Positions 1 through 8,533 of a DNA stretch of 64,000 nucleotides are shown here, piece after piece. The stretch spans positions 855,001 through 919,000 of the forward strand of contig CP063163.1 of the NCBI GenBank assembly GCA_014960805.1, written 5' to 3'. The DNA comes from Cytobacillus suaedae (GTDB taxonomy: Bacteria > Bacillota > Bacilli > Bacillales > Bacillaceae_L). A program made the translations under genes and the position numbers. Under the pieces are notes generated by a model that saw only the letters and a list, made by a program, of their open reading frames with translations, searched no databases and was not told the origin of the DNA. How positions within the stretch are numbered: the first letter of the stretch is position 1; every line of letters starts with the position of its first letter.

Positions 1-1
1 T

Positions 2-2128
2 TATAAGGCACAGCTATCTAGCCTTTCCCAAAAAAAGATGAAATTGGAGAATGACATAGAGAATTGTATAGTAAACGAAGAGCTATTAAATAGAGGACCT
101 GCCATACGAGAAGTTGGAGACAATGTTCGATTATATGAACAATTACAGGTAGAGATTTCTGAACATACAAGAGAGATTGCTCACCTTAATGAATTCATAT
201 CATCCACAATGGAACAAGTAGGGTGGACGAACTTAGAGGAAGAAATCCTTCATTTGGACACTAGTATTTCAAAAAAAGAAGAGATCAAAACGGTAGTTAA
301 TGAATTCGATGTAATAAAACAGCAAAAGCAATTTCTAGACGACCAGTTTTCTCGGTCTAAAATGCTACTAGAAGCAAGTGAAGAGAAGATACATGATTTA
401 CAAAAACAATTACTATCTATAGAAGCGAGAAAGAACTATGAGGAAATCTTACATGCTAGCTCTACTAGCAATGAGAACCTGATTGAAAGAAGTAAAGTGA
501 TTGATTTACTATCTACTACTGAAGACAAAATTAAAAGATATAGCAGTCAAGAGAAAACAAGAATAAAGAATACGAAAGTTCTATTCAGTAGTTTTTGCCT
601 AGTACTAACTGCATTACTTATTTGGCTAATTTTAAATAATCAATGGATAGTAGTAGGAGCAGTATTAGTCGTTAGTGTTTTAACTTTCGTTTTTATGAAA
701 AATACAATCATGCAAGGTACAAGTCATATTTTAAAAGACCTTAAACATGATAAAAGTCAGCTAGAACAAAAGCTCGGTAAACTTAATGAGAATATCTCAG
801 CAGGAGATAAGGGTTCAAAAGAGATAGAAGAAGCTCAAGAACGTTTAATAAAGGACCGCGAACTCAATCGTTTACTGGATATTGAAACGATTACTTTATC
901 ACAAAATGAGCGTCAATATGAAAAGGTACTGTCCGAGTATGATACGTGGGAAAATCGAAGATTTAGTAACCATGAACGAGTAGCAGAAATAATTAAGGAA
1001 TTACATTTATCAGAAACCCTATCAGGTGGTAAGCTCTTTGATAGTTATATCCTGTTAGAGGAGCTAAAGACCACTTTCCGTAAAAAGAAAAAACATACTG
1101 AACAATTAGAAGCTGCTAGAACTAAAGCTTTACAATTTGAGCAAAAAGTAAAGGTGTTATGTGAACAGGCAAACAGTCATGAGATTGTCAGTACTGTCTA
1201 TACTTTACTAACTAGACTTGAGTCAGAAAAAGAAAAAAAAGGTGAGTTGCTTCATTTAACAGGTAAGCTTGAGGATATTATTGAACAGACAACGCAGCTT
1301 CAACTCGAAATTAACTACTTAGAACAAGAGTGTACACAGTTGTATGAGATGGCAGAGGTTTCAAATGAAGAAGAATATCGTAGCAAAGGTAAGATATTTG
1401 AACAAAAAGCTCACCTTAATGGTAGACTTGAATTACTTGAAAGTCAGGTAGGATCCTATTTACATCTTATTGATGAAGGATACCTCGAAGACGAAACACG
1501 TGTTCAACTTAATTCTCTAAAAGAATCTATAGAGAATCTAAAATTAAATGAAAAGAATTTCCGCCATCGTCTATCAGAGATTTCTATCAGAATCGAAGAT
1601 CTTGAAGAAGGTGGAACCTATGCAGAAATTTTTCACACCTACGAACAAAGTAAGTCTTTCTTTCAACAAGAAGTAAAAAAATGGGCAGTTCATTCTGTGG
1701 CTAAAGATATTCTTGGGAAATCAATTGAACGATATCGAGCGCTTCGATTACCAAGGTTATTAAGTGATGCAGAAGAATATTTTCGCTTCTTAACAGACGA
1801 AGCTTATATTCACATCTATTCACCAGATGATGTATCAGGATTTATTGTTGAGAGGAAAGACGGAGTCAGATTTTCTCCAAGTGAACTAAGTCAAGCAACA
1901 GCCGAGCAATTATATCTTTCTCTTCGAATTGCTTTAGGGAAAACAATGCACCCAATGACGGCCTATCCATTTATTGTAGATGATAGCTTTGTTAACTTTG
2001 ATCAACATAGAACCGAAAAGATAATAAGTCTCTTACAAACTCTATCAGCCAATCATCAGATTTTACTTTTTACGTGTCATAAGCATATCGTAGACCATTT
2101 TCAAACAGAGGATGTCGTTTACCTTTAA
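2..2128 (+). CDS. yhaN: YhaN-type SMC/Rad50-like ATPase (5' truncated by window edge)
   Basis: The frame is open from base 2, so the true start lies upstream; only about 709 residues are present, against roughly 960 in the B. subtilis protein. The visible part is long coiled coil, broken near residues 193-234 by a hydrophobic hairpin, and ends in an ABC-type ATPase tail. That tail has a signature-like SPSELSQATAEQLYLSLR near residue 620 and a Walker B/D-loop stretch, FIVDDSFVNFD, near residue 655. The N-terminal Walker A lobe is missing here. In Bacillus, YhaN pairs with the upstream nuclease YhaO (SbcCD-like) and is followed by yhaM, as here. The role in DNA end processing is inferred from the family. 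Confidence 0.9.
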   Translation, partial: YKAQLSSLSQKKMKLENDIENCIVNEELLNRGPAIREVGDNVRLYEQLQVEISEHTREIAHLNEFISSTMEQVGWTNLEEEILHLDTSISKKEEIKTVVNEFDVIKQQKQFLDDQFSRSKMLLEASEEKIHDLQKQLLSIEARKNYEEILHASSTSNENLIERSKVIDLLSTTEDKIKRYSSQEKTRIKNTKVLFSSFCLVLTALLIWLILNNQWIVVGAVLVVSVLTFVFMKNTIMQGTSHILKDLKHDKSQLEQKLGKLNENISAGDKGSKEIEEAQERLIKDRELNRLLDIETITLSQNERQYEKVLSEYDTWENRRFSNHERVAEIIKELHLSETLSGGKLFDSYILLEELKTTFRKKKKHTEQLEAARTKALQFEQKVKVLCEQANSHEIVSTVYTLLTRLESEKEKKGELLHLTGKLEDIIEQTTQLQLEINYLEQECTQLYEMAEVSNEEEYRSKGKIFEQKAHLNGRLELLESQVGSYLHLIDEGYLEDETRVQLNSLKESIENLKLNEKNFRHRLSEISIRIEDLEEGGTYAEIFHTYEQSKSFFQQEVKKWAVHSVAKDILGKSIERYRALRLPRLLSDAEEYFRFLTDEAYIHIYSPDDVSGFIVERKDGVRFSPSELSQATAEQLYLSLRIALGKTMHPMTAYPFIVDDSFVNFDQHRTEKIISLLQTLSANHQILLFTCHKHIVDHFQTEDVVYL

Positions 2129-2170
2129 AGAACTCATCAATGAAAATAGAAAAGGACAGGGGGAACGTAT

Positions 2171-3115
2171 ATGGGAAAAGGGATACTCCATTATGATTTC
2201 GGAGATAAAGTAGAGGTTTTCTTGCTTGTTAAATCATCTACTAAAGGCATAGCTAGTAATGGGAAACCATTTCTTACCTTGATGCTACAAGATAAGAGTG
2301 GTGAAATTGAGGCAAAGTTATGGGATGCTTCATCAGATGACGAAAGTGCATATGCCCCACAAAACATTGTCCATGTATGTGGTGATGTGAACAATTATCG
2401 AGGAAGAACTCAATTGAAAATCAGAACAATTCGTCCTACAAACGAAACGGATACAATAGAAGTTGCAGATTTACTTGAAGTTGCACCTTTAAAAAAGGAT
2501 GATATGGCTGAAAAAATCACTCAGTATATATTTGAGATGAAGAATCCTTCCATCCAGCGTATCACAAGACATCTTTTAAAAAAGCATCACACTGCCTTTT
2601 TTGAATATCCTGCAGCAACAAAGAATCACCATGAATATGTTTCTGGTCTTGCGTATCATGTTGTATCTATGCTGGACTTATCCAAAGCAATCTCAACCCT
2701 GTATCCTTCACTGGACACAGACCTGTTGTATGCTGGAGTGATTTTACATGACTTAGGGAAAGTCATTGAACTTTCTGGTCCTGTTTCAACAAGCTATACA
2801 ATTGAGGGGAATTTACTAGGCCACATTACAATCATGGTAAATGAAATAGGAAAAGCAGCAGAGCAGCTAGGAATTATCGGGGAAGAAGTAACGATTCTTC
2901 AGCACTTAGTACTGAGCCATCATGGCAAAGCGGAATGGGGAAGTCCAAAGCCACCGATGATTAAAGAGGCAGAGATTTTACATTATATTGATAATCTCGA
3001 TGCAAAAATGAATATGCTAGACAGAGCCTTAGAGCGAGTTAAGCCTGGTGAATACTCAGAAAGAGTATTCGCATTAGAAAACCGTAGCTTTTACAAACCT
3101 ACCTTTCATAAATAA
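2171..3115 (+). CDS. yhaM: 3'-5' exoribonuclease YhaM
   Basis: This 314-residue protein matches YhaM in length and layout. An N-terminal OB-fold (about residues 10-85, typical of single-stranded nucleic acid binding) is followed by an HD-superfamily metal-dependent hydrolase domain (about residues 135-290). The HD domain shows YHVVSML, ILHDLGK (the HD pair) and [12 protein letters not shown] as metal-site segments. YhaM degrades RNA, and to some extent DNA, from the 3' end in Firmicutes. The ATG follows the ribosome site AGGGGG. It lies 42 bp after yhaN, with no terminator between, so the two are probably co-transcribed. Confidence 0.93.
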   Translation: MGKGILHYDFGDKVEVFLLVKSSTKGIASNGKPFLTLMLQDKSGEIEAKLWDASSDDESAYAPQNIVHVCGDVNNYRGRTQLKIRTIRPTNETDTIEVADLLEVAPLKKDDMAEKITQYIFEMKNPSIQRITRHLLKKHHTAFFEYPAATKNHHEYVSGLAYHVVSMLDLSKAISTLYPSLDTDLLYAGVILHDLGKVIELSGPVSTSYTIEGNLLGHITIMVNEIGKAAEQLGIIGEEVTILQHLVLSHHGKAEWGSPKPPMIKEAEILHYIDNLDAKMNMLDRALERVKPGEYSERVFALENRSFYKPTFHK

Positions 3116-3205
3116 AATTATATAAAAGCTTGTACAAATCAGTGATATCTCCCTACATTTCATCATATAGATATATCAAGTATGTTGGACAAGGGGGAAA
3201 ACGGA

Positions 3206-3400
3206 ATGATTTTTGCAGTACCATGGTGGGTTTATGTTGTCATTAGTGGCATTATCTTTAGCGGTTATATGGTCATTCGAACAGCAAAAAATGAACAGGA
3301 AGTAGAGAACTCCTTCATTGAAAATGAGGGACAAGTATACATTGAACGTATGAACCAAGAAAAAGAAGGTAGAAAAATCAAAAAGCCTGAGGCTATGTAA
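3206..3400 (+). CDS. yhaL: Sporulation YhaL family small membrane protein
   Basis: A 64-residue protein with one N-terminal membrane segment (about residues 4-22, starting MIFAVPWWVYVVISG) and a charged cytoplasmic tail. It matches the YhaL family, known in B. subtilis as a sporulation-associated gene next to prsA. I chose the ATG at 3206 because AAGGGGG ends 8 bases upstream; an in-frame ATG at 3182 has no ribosome site. It is followed by a dispersed repeat and then the convergent prsA gene. The molecular function is unknown. Confidence 0.8.
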   Translation: MIFAVPWWVYVVISGIIFSGYMVIRTAKNEQEVENSFIENEGQVYIERMNQEKEGRKIKKPEAM

Positions 3401-3441
3401 GTTAAGATATCAGCCTATTGAGACTGAATAGAGAGTCCTGA

Positions 3442-3567
3442 GTTGATTGGAGGGGAAGGCACTTGACTCCTGCGGGAGTAGAGGAAAGGTCGAGACCCCA
3501 CAGACGGAACGTCGAGGAGGCTCGACTTCCTCCCCGCGGAAAGCAAGTGCCTGGACCGGAAATCAAC
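3442..3567. repeat. Dispersed structured repeat, copy 1 of 3
   Basis: An imperfect long inverted repeat of about 126 bp. The outer arms are GTTGATT/AATCAAC, next GGCACTTG/CAAGTGCC, then GAGGAA/TTCCTC with GTCGAG/CTCGAC, and a small GAC/GTC hairpin at the apex. Two related copies lie at 19715-19844 and 34741-34866. Stem bases differ between copies in a pairing-preserving way. It sits between yhaL and the prsA terminator. It has no credible coding capacity. Confidence 0.9.
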
Positions 3568-3589
3568 GGGCAATATTTCTTTTATAAAT

Positions 3590-3640
3590 AAAAAAGGAAG
3601 TGGAGACAGCAAAATGCTATTATCCTCTTCCTTTTTATTT
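3590..3640 (-). terminator. prsA terminator
   Basis: The arms AAAAAGGAAG and CTTCCTTTTT enclose the spacer immediately after the prsA stop codon (leftward), with A/T tracts on both sides. It is consistent with a Rho-independent terminator for prsA. Confidence 0.7.
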
Positions 3641-3646
3641 TAGTTC

Positions 3647-4510
3647 TTATTTCGTTTCTGCAGCTTTAAAAGCATCTTTAAGGTCTGGATCATTTACTTT
3701 CACGTTTGCTTCTTTCATTTCGTCAACAAGTGCTGCTTCAACAGTTGCAGCATCTAATTTAGTTAAACGGATTTCTTCCTCGATTTTTGCTTTCATTTCT
3801 TCTAATGTGCCTACTTCGTTTTCTTTTTTCTCTGTTACCTTAATGATGTGGTATCCAAAGTCAGTTTTTACGATATCACTGATTTCTCCAACTTCAAGCG
3901 CAAACGCTGCTTTTTCAAAATCAGGTACCATTTGGCCTTCACCAAAGAATCCTAAATCGCCACCTTGAGCTGCTGTTCCATCTGTACCATATTCCTTAGC
4001 TAACTCTTCAAACGGTGTTCCAGCTTCTAGTTTAGCTTGAATTTCCTTAGCTGTTGCTTCTTCTGTTACTAAGATATGACTAGCTCTGATTTCAGGCTTT
4101 TTGTTTTTCATTTCCTCATATTTTGCTTGTACTTCTTCTTCAGTCACTTCAATTTCTTGAGAAGCAGCTTTTTCACGTAGTAGGTCTGTTTTAACCATCG
4201 TACGGATCGCTTCTTCACCGTTTTGTTGAACTGCTGCTTCAAATTGAGCACCAAAAGATGCTTTAAGCTCTTCCATCTTTGCGTCAATTTCTTCTTTAGT
4301 TACCTCATATTTATCTCCAAGAACTTTTGCGTGTACAAGATCTCTTAAAATCTGCTGACCAACTTGGTCTTTCATTGCATTGTAAAATTCATCTTTTGTA
4401 ATATTACCTGCACTCGTTTCAACTACAACTTCTGATTCCTCAGCATTATTACATGCACTTAAAGCAAGTATACTTGCAGTTGCTGTTAAAGCAATTATCA
4501 TTTTTTTCAT
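3647..4510 (-). CDS. prsA: Foldase PrsA, peptidyl-prolyl isomerase lipoprotein
   Basis: This 287-residue lipoprotein has a signal peptide ending in the lipobox LSAC (Cys20), so it should be anchored outside the cytoplasmic membrane. A central parvulin-type isomerase domain (about residues 139-230) shows IRASHILV, GGDLGFF and DFGYHIIKV. Flanking helical regions form the chaperone part. PrsA helps secreted proteins and penicillin-binding proteins fold after export and is essential in B. subtilis. The gene stands alone, convergent with yhaL, and has its own terminator. Confidence 0.96.
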   Translation of the reverse strand: MKKMIIALTATASILALSACNNAEESEVVVETSAGNITKDEFYNAMKDQVGQQILRDLVHAKVLGDKYEVTKEEIDAKMEELKASFGAQFEAAVQQNGEEAIRTMVKTDLLREKAASQEIEVTEEEVQAKYEEMKNKKPEIRASHILVTEEATAKEIQAKLEAGTPFEELAKEYGTDGTAAQGGDLGFFGEGQMVPDFEKAAFALEVGEISDIVKTDFGYHIIKVTEKKENEVGTLEEMKAKIEEEIRLTKLDAATVEAALVDEMKEANVKVNDPDLKDAFKAAETK

Positions 4511-4729
4511 GTTCTACAACTCCTACTTATGTAAATTGTTTGTTTGTCCAAAACCACATGAACTACTATATCACATATTTTGGATATAAAGAAATGTTTT
4601 AGGAATGGTTATTTAAAATAAAAGGAAAAAAATGAATAAAAAATTCTTCGAAAACCGAGACAGGTGCCTATTCGAGTGAAAAAAACTGTGCATATGATAG
4701 TCGTATACAACATGAGGGAGGTGTTACGT

Positions 4730-4813
4730 ATGAGTCACGCATATAGTGGTGGATTCGCGTTAATTGTTGTATTGTTCATTTTATTAATCATCGTTGGAGC
4801 TTCTTGGTATTAA
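4730..4813 (+). CDS. YjcZ-family sporulation microprotein (copy 1)
   Basis: A 27-residue peptide beginning MSHAYSGGFALIVVLF and ending GASWY. This is the pattern of the YjcZ/YjcZ-like family: a short Gly-rich start, then one hydrophobic helix. GGGAGG lies 7 bases upstream. A CATATGATA sequence at 4691-4699 resembles a mother-cell sigma (SigE/SigK) -10 element, but I cannot confirm it. It forms a tandem pair with the next gene. Members are known from spore proteomes; their mechanism is unclear. Confidence 0.8.
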   Translation: MSHAYSGGFALIVVLFILLIIVGASWY

Positions 4814-4852
4814 GAAGTTAGTATACTAAAAAAATTAAAGGAGGAAACAACT

Positions 4853-4945
4853 ATGTCACACACTGGATATTACGGTGGAGGATTTGCGTTAATCGTTGTA
4901 TTATTTATCCTATTAATCATCATTGGTGCTTCTTGGGCTTACTAA
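4853..4945 (+). CDS. YjcZ-family sporulation microprotein (copy 2)
   Basis: A 30-residue paralogue of the preceding gene: MSHTGYYGGGFALIVVLF through IIIGASWAY. It starts 39 bp after copy 1 behind AAAGGAGGA and ends just before a strong terminator, so the pair is probably one transcript. Near-identical hydrophobic cores with different N-termini show a tandem duplication. A single membrane-embedded helix is expected. Confidence 0.82.
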   Translation: MSHTGYYGGGFALIVVLFILLIIIGASWAY

Positions 4946-4956
4946 GGATGATGACA

Positions 4957-4993
4957 AAAAAGTGGTGAGGCACATTGGCCTCACCACTTTTTT
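4957..4993 (+). terminator. Terminator of the YjcZ-like pair
   Basis: A 10-bp perfect stem, AGTGGTGAGG/CCTCACCACT, followed by a run of T. It could also serve the convergent gene at 4999-5178. Confidence 0.88.
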
Positions 4994-4998
4994 ATCTA

Positions 4999-5178
4999 TT
5001 AGGTAAATAAAATTTCTACATAAGAAGAAATTAATAAAATTGTAATTAAGATATTAATAGTTCTAAAGACTTTAGGTTGACGGTCTTCAGGAATTTCTTT
5101 TTGAATGCAAAGCATATTGGTCATTTGATTGATATAGAACAAGATAAAAGTGGCAAAAGGAATAAATAAAATAGCCAT
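4999..5178 (-). CDS. Small hydrophobic protein, unrecognised
   Basis: An open frame of 59 codons behind a GGGGGA ribosome site. It encodes two likely membrane segments (about residues 2-18 and 40-57) around a polar loop containing CIQKEIPEDRQPK. It ends at the terminator shared with the YjcZ-like pair. I do not recognise a family. The clean ribosome site, the membrane pattern and its fit between the terminator and the next promoter region argue that it is real. Confidence 0.6.
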   Translation of the reverse strand: MAILFIPFATFILFYINQMTNMLCIQKEIPEDRQPKVFRTINILITILLISSYVEILFT

Positions 5179-5288
5179 CCTGAGATCCCCCCTAAATTCT
5201 TTATGTCTTCTATAACTTTAACAAACATTTATTAAAAAAGATAGACTAATGTCAATTCGTATTACTGTAACAAATTGGAATATAGTTG

Positions 5289-5828
5289 TTAATTATTGAC
5301 TAGGATTGAGTATCCATCATCCACTTCTTCAATCTGACTTGTTTTAGGTGCTTGAAGCACATGACGTAAACAGATAAGATCTGGTACACATAAACCTAAG
5401 TTAAGTGCTGCAATAATACTGAAGTAATGGATGTAGCCAGGAAACATAAAGCTACCTATTAACATCAATGACGTAATTAAAAGAAAAGGCATGATCAATG
5501 CCGTAATAATAATTGATTTTGATAAAGTTTGTTTTAACCTAATCGTTAATACTGGCATGAAAAGTATATTGCTAGATGCTGTCAACTTGAATTTTTTTCG
5601 TAAAATAAACAGTGGTAATCCATGTAATAACTTATGAACTGGAAAGACAATTAAACATCCAGTTAGAAAGAACAGAATTCCGTCTTCATTTAAGTGTGCG
5701 TTAGGATGCATTAAATTCAATGGAATATAGATTAAAACAAAAGTAAAAAACATCGTAATAATTGAGATAAGTACGATGCGATGGAATCCATAATCTTTAG
5801 CTAGATTAATGGTCCTCCAACAAGTCAT
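5289..5828 (-). CDS. DUF3267 membrane protein (putative zincin family), YhaJ-like position
   Basis: A 179-residue protein with four to five membrane segments and the motif VHKLLHGLP at about residues 64-72, the place where DUF3267 proteins carry a zinc-protease-like HExxH. Here the catalytic Glu is Lys (HKLLH), so peptidase activity is doubtful. It lies between the small membrane gene and yhaI, where B. subtilis has yhaJ. The family assignment rests on the overall pattern. The ribosome site is weak (GGTG). Confidence 0.65.
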   Translation of the reverse strand: MTCWRTINLAKDYGFHRIVLISIITMFFTFVLIYIPLNLMHPNAHLNEDGILFFLTGCLIVFPVHKLLHGLPLFILRKKFKLTASSNILFMPVLTIRLKQTLSKSIIITALIMPFLLITSLMLIGSFMFPGYIHYFSIIAALNLGLCVPDLICLRHVLQAPKTSQIEEVDDGYSILVNN

Positions 5829-6066
5829 AACGGTTCACCATCCGAACTTTATAATTCTTCAAACTTACTAAACTACTTTACGACGATTTTTCTTAAAATG
5901 CAATAGGAATATTTCTGCCTAAACATTGCATTTTTTGGTTAAACTGATTATCTTTTTCCTTAAAGAATATGTTAAGATGATTTTGATTAGTCGTACAAGT
6001 TTAGTGTTTTTGTAAAATTCATCTTTTGTGTAAAATAAATAGTAAATGCTGTGAGTCAAAGGGGCT

Positions 6067-6417
6067 ATGAACGAAGTGGAATCTCTAGAGGCAAGAATTG
6101 AACGATTAGAGTATTATCAAACCTTGTTATTTGATTTTTTAAATACAGAAAAAGCTGCATTTTATAAACTTATTGTAAAATCTCAATTAAGTAAGAATGA
6201 GGTTAATGAACTACTCAACCTTTGTGAAAGCATGGACGAAAAATTCAAACAGCAAAAAGCGGAAGGATTTGTTACGTTCACTCCGCTTCTTACAGAATTT
6301 GTAGGAATGTTACATTCTAAACTAGAAGTTAAAGAAGTCATTGATGCTCTAATCAATCATGGCATGTATCTGGCTTTGATGTATGAATTTAAGAAATTGT
6401 TGAATACACTAGACTAG
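6067..6417 (+). CDS. yhaI: DUF1878 family protein YhaI
   Basis: A 116-residue, all-helical soluble protein beginning MNEVESLEARIERLEYYQ, matching YhaI (DUF1878) in length and sequence style. Its function is unknown. It is preceded by AAAGGGG and ends three bases from the convergent hpr stop codon, as in B. subtilis, so the two genes share a very short convergent junction. Confidence 0.85.
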   Translation: MNEVESLEARIERLEYYQTLLFDFLNTEKAAFYKLIVKSQLSKNEVNELLNLCESMDEKFKQQKAEGFVTFTPLLTEFVGMLHSKLEVKEVIDALINHGMYLALMYEFKKLLNTLD

Positions 6418-6420
6418 TCC

Positions 6421-7017
6421 CTAATTATTAGCAACTTCCTTTGAATATGTTTCTTCGACTACACGTTTGTATAATTTTCCATCAATTTCAATGAACTCTT
6501 CCTCGAGATTTTTAAAGGATCTCTCAAAGATTTGCATAAAATCATCACCGTAAATATTACGAATAATGCACATAACCTCAAGCATATCTGGAAATTTTCC
6601 GTATAATTCCTTTAGTGGTAATGCACCGCTGTAAACAGCATTATTGCTAGGGTTGTAATCTTCAGTCAATTTTAAAAGAATTTCCTCGCCTTTTTCGGTT
6701 AACTCAATATACGTGTTTCGTTTGTCATTTTCCTTTTTAGAAAATTGCAGTAATCCACGTTCTTCAAGTTTTTTCGAGAAGTTAAATGCGGTAGAAACAT
6801 GCATTACTCCAAATTTAGCAATCTCGGAAATAGAAGCCCCTTTTAAATGATAGGCAATCCAAAGGATATGATGCTCATTGATATTTAAATCATATGGTTT
6901 AATCCATTGCTGCCAGTCTTTCTCGATAGATTTCCATAAAGCCTTACTCAACTGAGCCACTCTTTGACTAAAGATCATGGCATCTTTAATAGAATATTGC
7001 GTTTCTTCTTTTTTCAT
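6421..7017 (-). CDS. hpr: MarR-type transition-state regulator Hpr (ScoC)
   Basis: A 198-residue MarR-family DNA-binding protein. The winged helix lies around residues 40-110, with [21 protein letters not shown] and the wing [10 protein letters not shown]. The C-terminal helical extension is typical of Hpr. In B. subtilis, Hpr represses extracellular protease and sporulation genes during growth, and hpr mutations lead to protease overproduction. It sits in its conserved place between yhaI and yhaH. Confidence 0.93.
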   Translation of the reverse strand: MKKEETQYSIKDAMIFSQRVAQLSKALWKSIEKDWQQWIKPYDLNINEHHILWIAYHLKGASISEIAKFGVMHVSTAFNFSKKLEERGLLQFSKKENDKRNTYIELTEKGEEILLKLTEDYNPSNNAVYSGALPLKELYGKFPDMLEVMCIIRNIYGDDFMQIFERSFKNLEEEFIEIDGKLYKRVVEETYSKEVANN

Positions 7018-7134
7018 CTAGTCACCTACTTTACAATTCTAAAATACTATTAATACTATTATGCCAATAAAATAAAAATTAATAAAGAACTAAATTTACT
7101 AAATTTTTAAATAAAAAAAATAATTGGCTTAAAA

Positions 7135-7494
7135 TCATGCTTTTCGAACAGATTTTTCCAGATTTGACAAAAGAATTTCGATTTCAGAAAGTTCTTTTTG
7201 AATACTTATTTTATTTTCCTTAGTTGATTCAGTCCATTGGTCAAAAGAATCAACAAGATCATTTTTAAGTTCAGAAATTGCTGTAATACTTTGCTTTGAA
7301 GAGGAAGTAATGGTATTGGTCAAATCCAGACCCTCGCTCTTTAGCTTTTGAAGTGTTTCAATCAGATTTTCGGAATTTGTTTGTAACTGTTTACGCAGTT
7401 CCTTACCAGAGGTAGGTGAGGTAAGAAGCGTAGCAGCACCTCCAATAGCACCGCCTAGTATGATTCCATATAAAAAGTTTAATCCTTTGCCCAT
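7135..7494 (-). CDS. yhaH: YtxH-domain protein YhaH
   Basis: A protein of about 119 residues with an N-terminal Gly-rich hydrophobic segment (FLYGIILGGAIGGAATLL), a GKELR motif and then an amphipathic coiled-coil tail. This is the YtxH/gas-vesicle-like domain layout. I chose the ATG at 7494, which is 8 bases after AAAGGAG; a GTG at 7503 overlaps that ribosome site. Related proteins are general-stress or sporulation associated. Its role is unknown. Confidence 0.82.
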   Translation of the reverse strand: MGKGLNFLYGIILGGAIGGAATLLTSPTSGKELRKQLQTNSENLIETLQKLKSEGLDLTNTITSSSKQSITAISELKNDLVDSFDQWTESTKENKISIQKELSEIEILLSNLEKSVRKA

Positions 7495-7645
7495 GTTTAT
7501 CACTCCTTTAAAAAATCCTTAAAAAGTAATAGTAACAAAATTCTACAAGATGCCTTATTTTTCCTCTTTTTTCATACTAAAACTTTTAAGATCTCACATA
7601 CGATCACTGAATAGCGCATAAAGATGAATAAAAGGGGGAGTTGAA

Positions 7646-7843
7646 TTGTCTGGGGTCATATTTATAACATTTGTTATTAGTATTTTATGTTTAATTGGTA
7701 TGACTAATTATTTTATCTTATCTCAAAAAGCGAGAGTTTATCCTCCAAAGAAAGTCCTTCTTAAAAAAGCTGGACTATTAGGAGTGGTTGGTATTATTTT
7801 TTTAGTAACTGGTTTACTTTTGTATAGCATGGGTGCAAAATAA
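7646..7843 (+). CDS. Small two-helix membrane protein, unrecognised
   Basis: A 65-residue protein with two hydrophobic helices (about residues 3-25 and 43-63) around a basic loop (QKARVYPPKKVLLKKAG). It starts with TTG after AGGGGGAG. It is monocistronic, running convergently into trpP and sharing a bidirectional terminator. I do not recognise the family with certainty. Confidence 0.65.
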   Translation: MSGVIFITFVISILCLIGMTNYFILSQKARVYPPKKVLLKKAGLLGVVGIIFLVTGLLLYSMGAK

Positions 7844-7880
7844 AAAACCCGATCTTGTATGAGATCGGGTTCTACTTTTT
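7840..7880. terminator. Bidirectional terminator between the small membrane gene and trpP
   Basis: A perfect 10-bp stem, AACCCGATCT/AGATCGGGTT (7846-7855 and 7862-7871), flanked by A-rich and T-rich tracts. It can serve both convergent genes. Confidence 0.9.
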
Positions 7881-8407
7881 TATTGTAGTTCTGAAGCGAG
7901 CCTTGTACGTTTAAATATCTGTTGTACTATCGGGTAAATAACAACCATGGCTACTGTGTTGAATGCAGCTGTTGGAAGAACGATTCCAACATACAGACTT
8001 AAAAACGTTGCTCCACCAGGTAGTTGGAAAAATACTAGGGCTGAGCCTAAGAATATAAATCCAGAAACTAATGTCCCAATAGCAGTTAACGTACCAGCAG
8101 ATACCAAGGAATGGCTATATTTTTTAATAAGTAATAGCATTCCAAAAAAGACAAAAGCAGTAATTGGTTTGTCAATTAAGTTAGGAATTTGGCCTGAAGG
8201 AAATCCAGTTGTTAAGGCTGAAATAATTCCAGTTAACAGACCCAATAATAAAACATTTTTTCCTGAAGGGAACAGCAATATCCCTAAAAACATCATCGTT
8301 AGCATTAAATCTGGCTTCATTCCAAAAAGTAATGGCGGTGTAACTGCATGAAGTACAGCACCCATTCCAACTAACAATGATAATAAAACTAGTACTCTCG
8401 TATTCAT
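7880..8407 (-). CDS. trpP: Tryptophan transporter TrpP
   Basis: A 175-residue integral membrane protein with about five segments and features of the TrpP (YhaG) family, including AVTPPLLFGMKPDL and TTGFPSGQIPNLIDKP. It is the energy-coupled tryptophan importer of Bacillus. It lies next to serC as in B. subtilis. Its ribosome site lies inside a row of GAG/TAG triplets, so translation is probably shut off by tryptophan-loaded TRAP. Confidence 0.88.
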   Translation of the reverse strand: MNTRVLVLLSLLVGMGAVLHAVTPPLLFGMKPDLMLTMMFLGILLFPSGKNVLLLGLLTGIISALTTGFPSGQIPNLIDKPITAFVFFGMLLLIKKYSHSLVSAGTLTAIGTLVSGFIFLGSALVFFQLPGGATFLSLYVGIVLPTAAFNTVAMVVIYPIVQQIFKRTRLASELQ

Positions 8408-8436
8408 TTCTCATCTCTCCTATTCTAACTATGCTC
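8389..8436 (-). promoter_or_regulatory. TRAP-binding repeat over the trpP ribosome site
   Basis: Reading leftward, triplets occur as GAG, TAG, TAG, TAG, GAG, GAG (8436 to 8410), separated by 1-2 bases, with further GAG and TAG triplets in the first codons (8399 to 8389). The row covers the AGGAG ribosome site and the start codon. TRAP binds 9-11 GAG/UAG repeats with short spacers, and B. subtilis trpP is known to be repressed this way. Spacing breaks across the start codon, so the exact number of bound triplets is uncertain. Confidence 0.72.
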
Positions 8437-8533
8437 ATTTTTTTGAGAATCCTCCAATAGTGCTCTATGCCTATTGCGAAAATACTCATTTATTAGTATA
8501 TCAAAATTAAATGTAGTTTGACAGTATAAATTT

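Noticed and set aside
3415-3612. Open frames over the dispersed repeats (3415-3612 minus, 19554-19898 minus, 34701-34962 both strands)
   Set aside because: They share peptide pieces such as FRSRHLLSAGR only because the DNA element is repeated. Stem-preserving changes, not codon-preserving ones, explain the variation.
3600-3968. 122-codon plus-strand frame opposite prsA
   Set aside because: A shadow of the strongly supported prsA gene, Ser-rich with no ribosome site.
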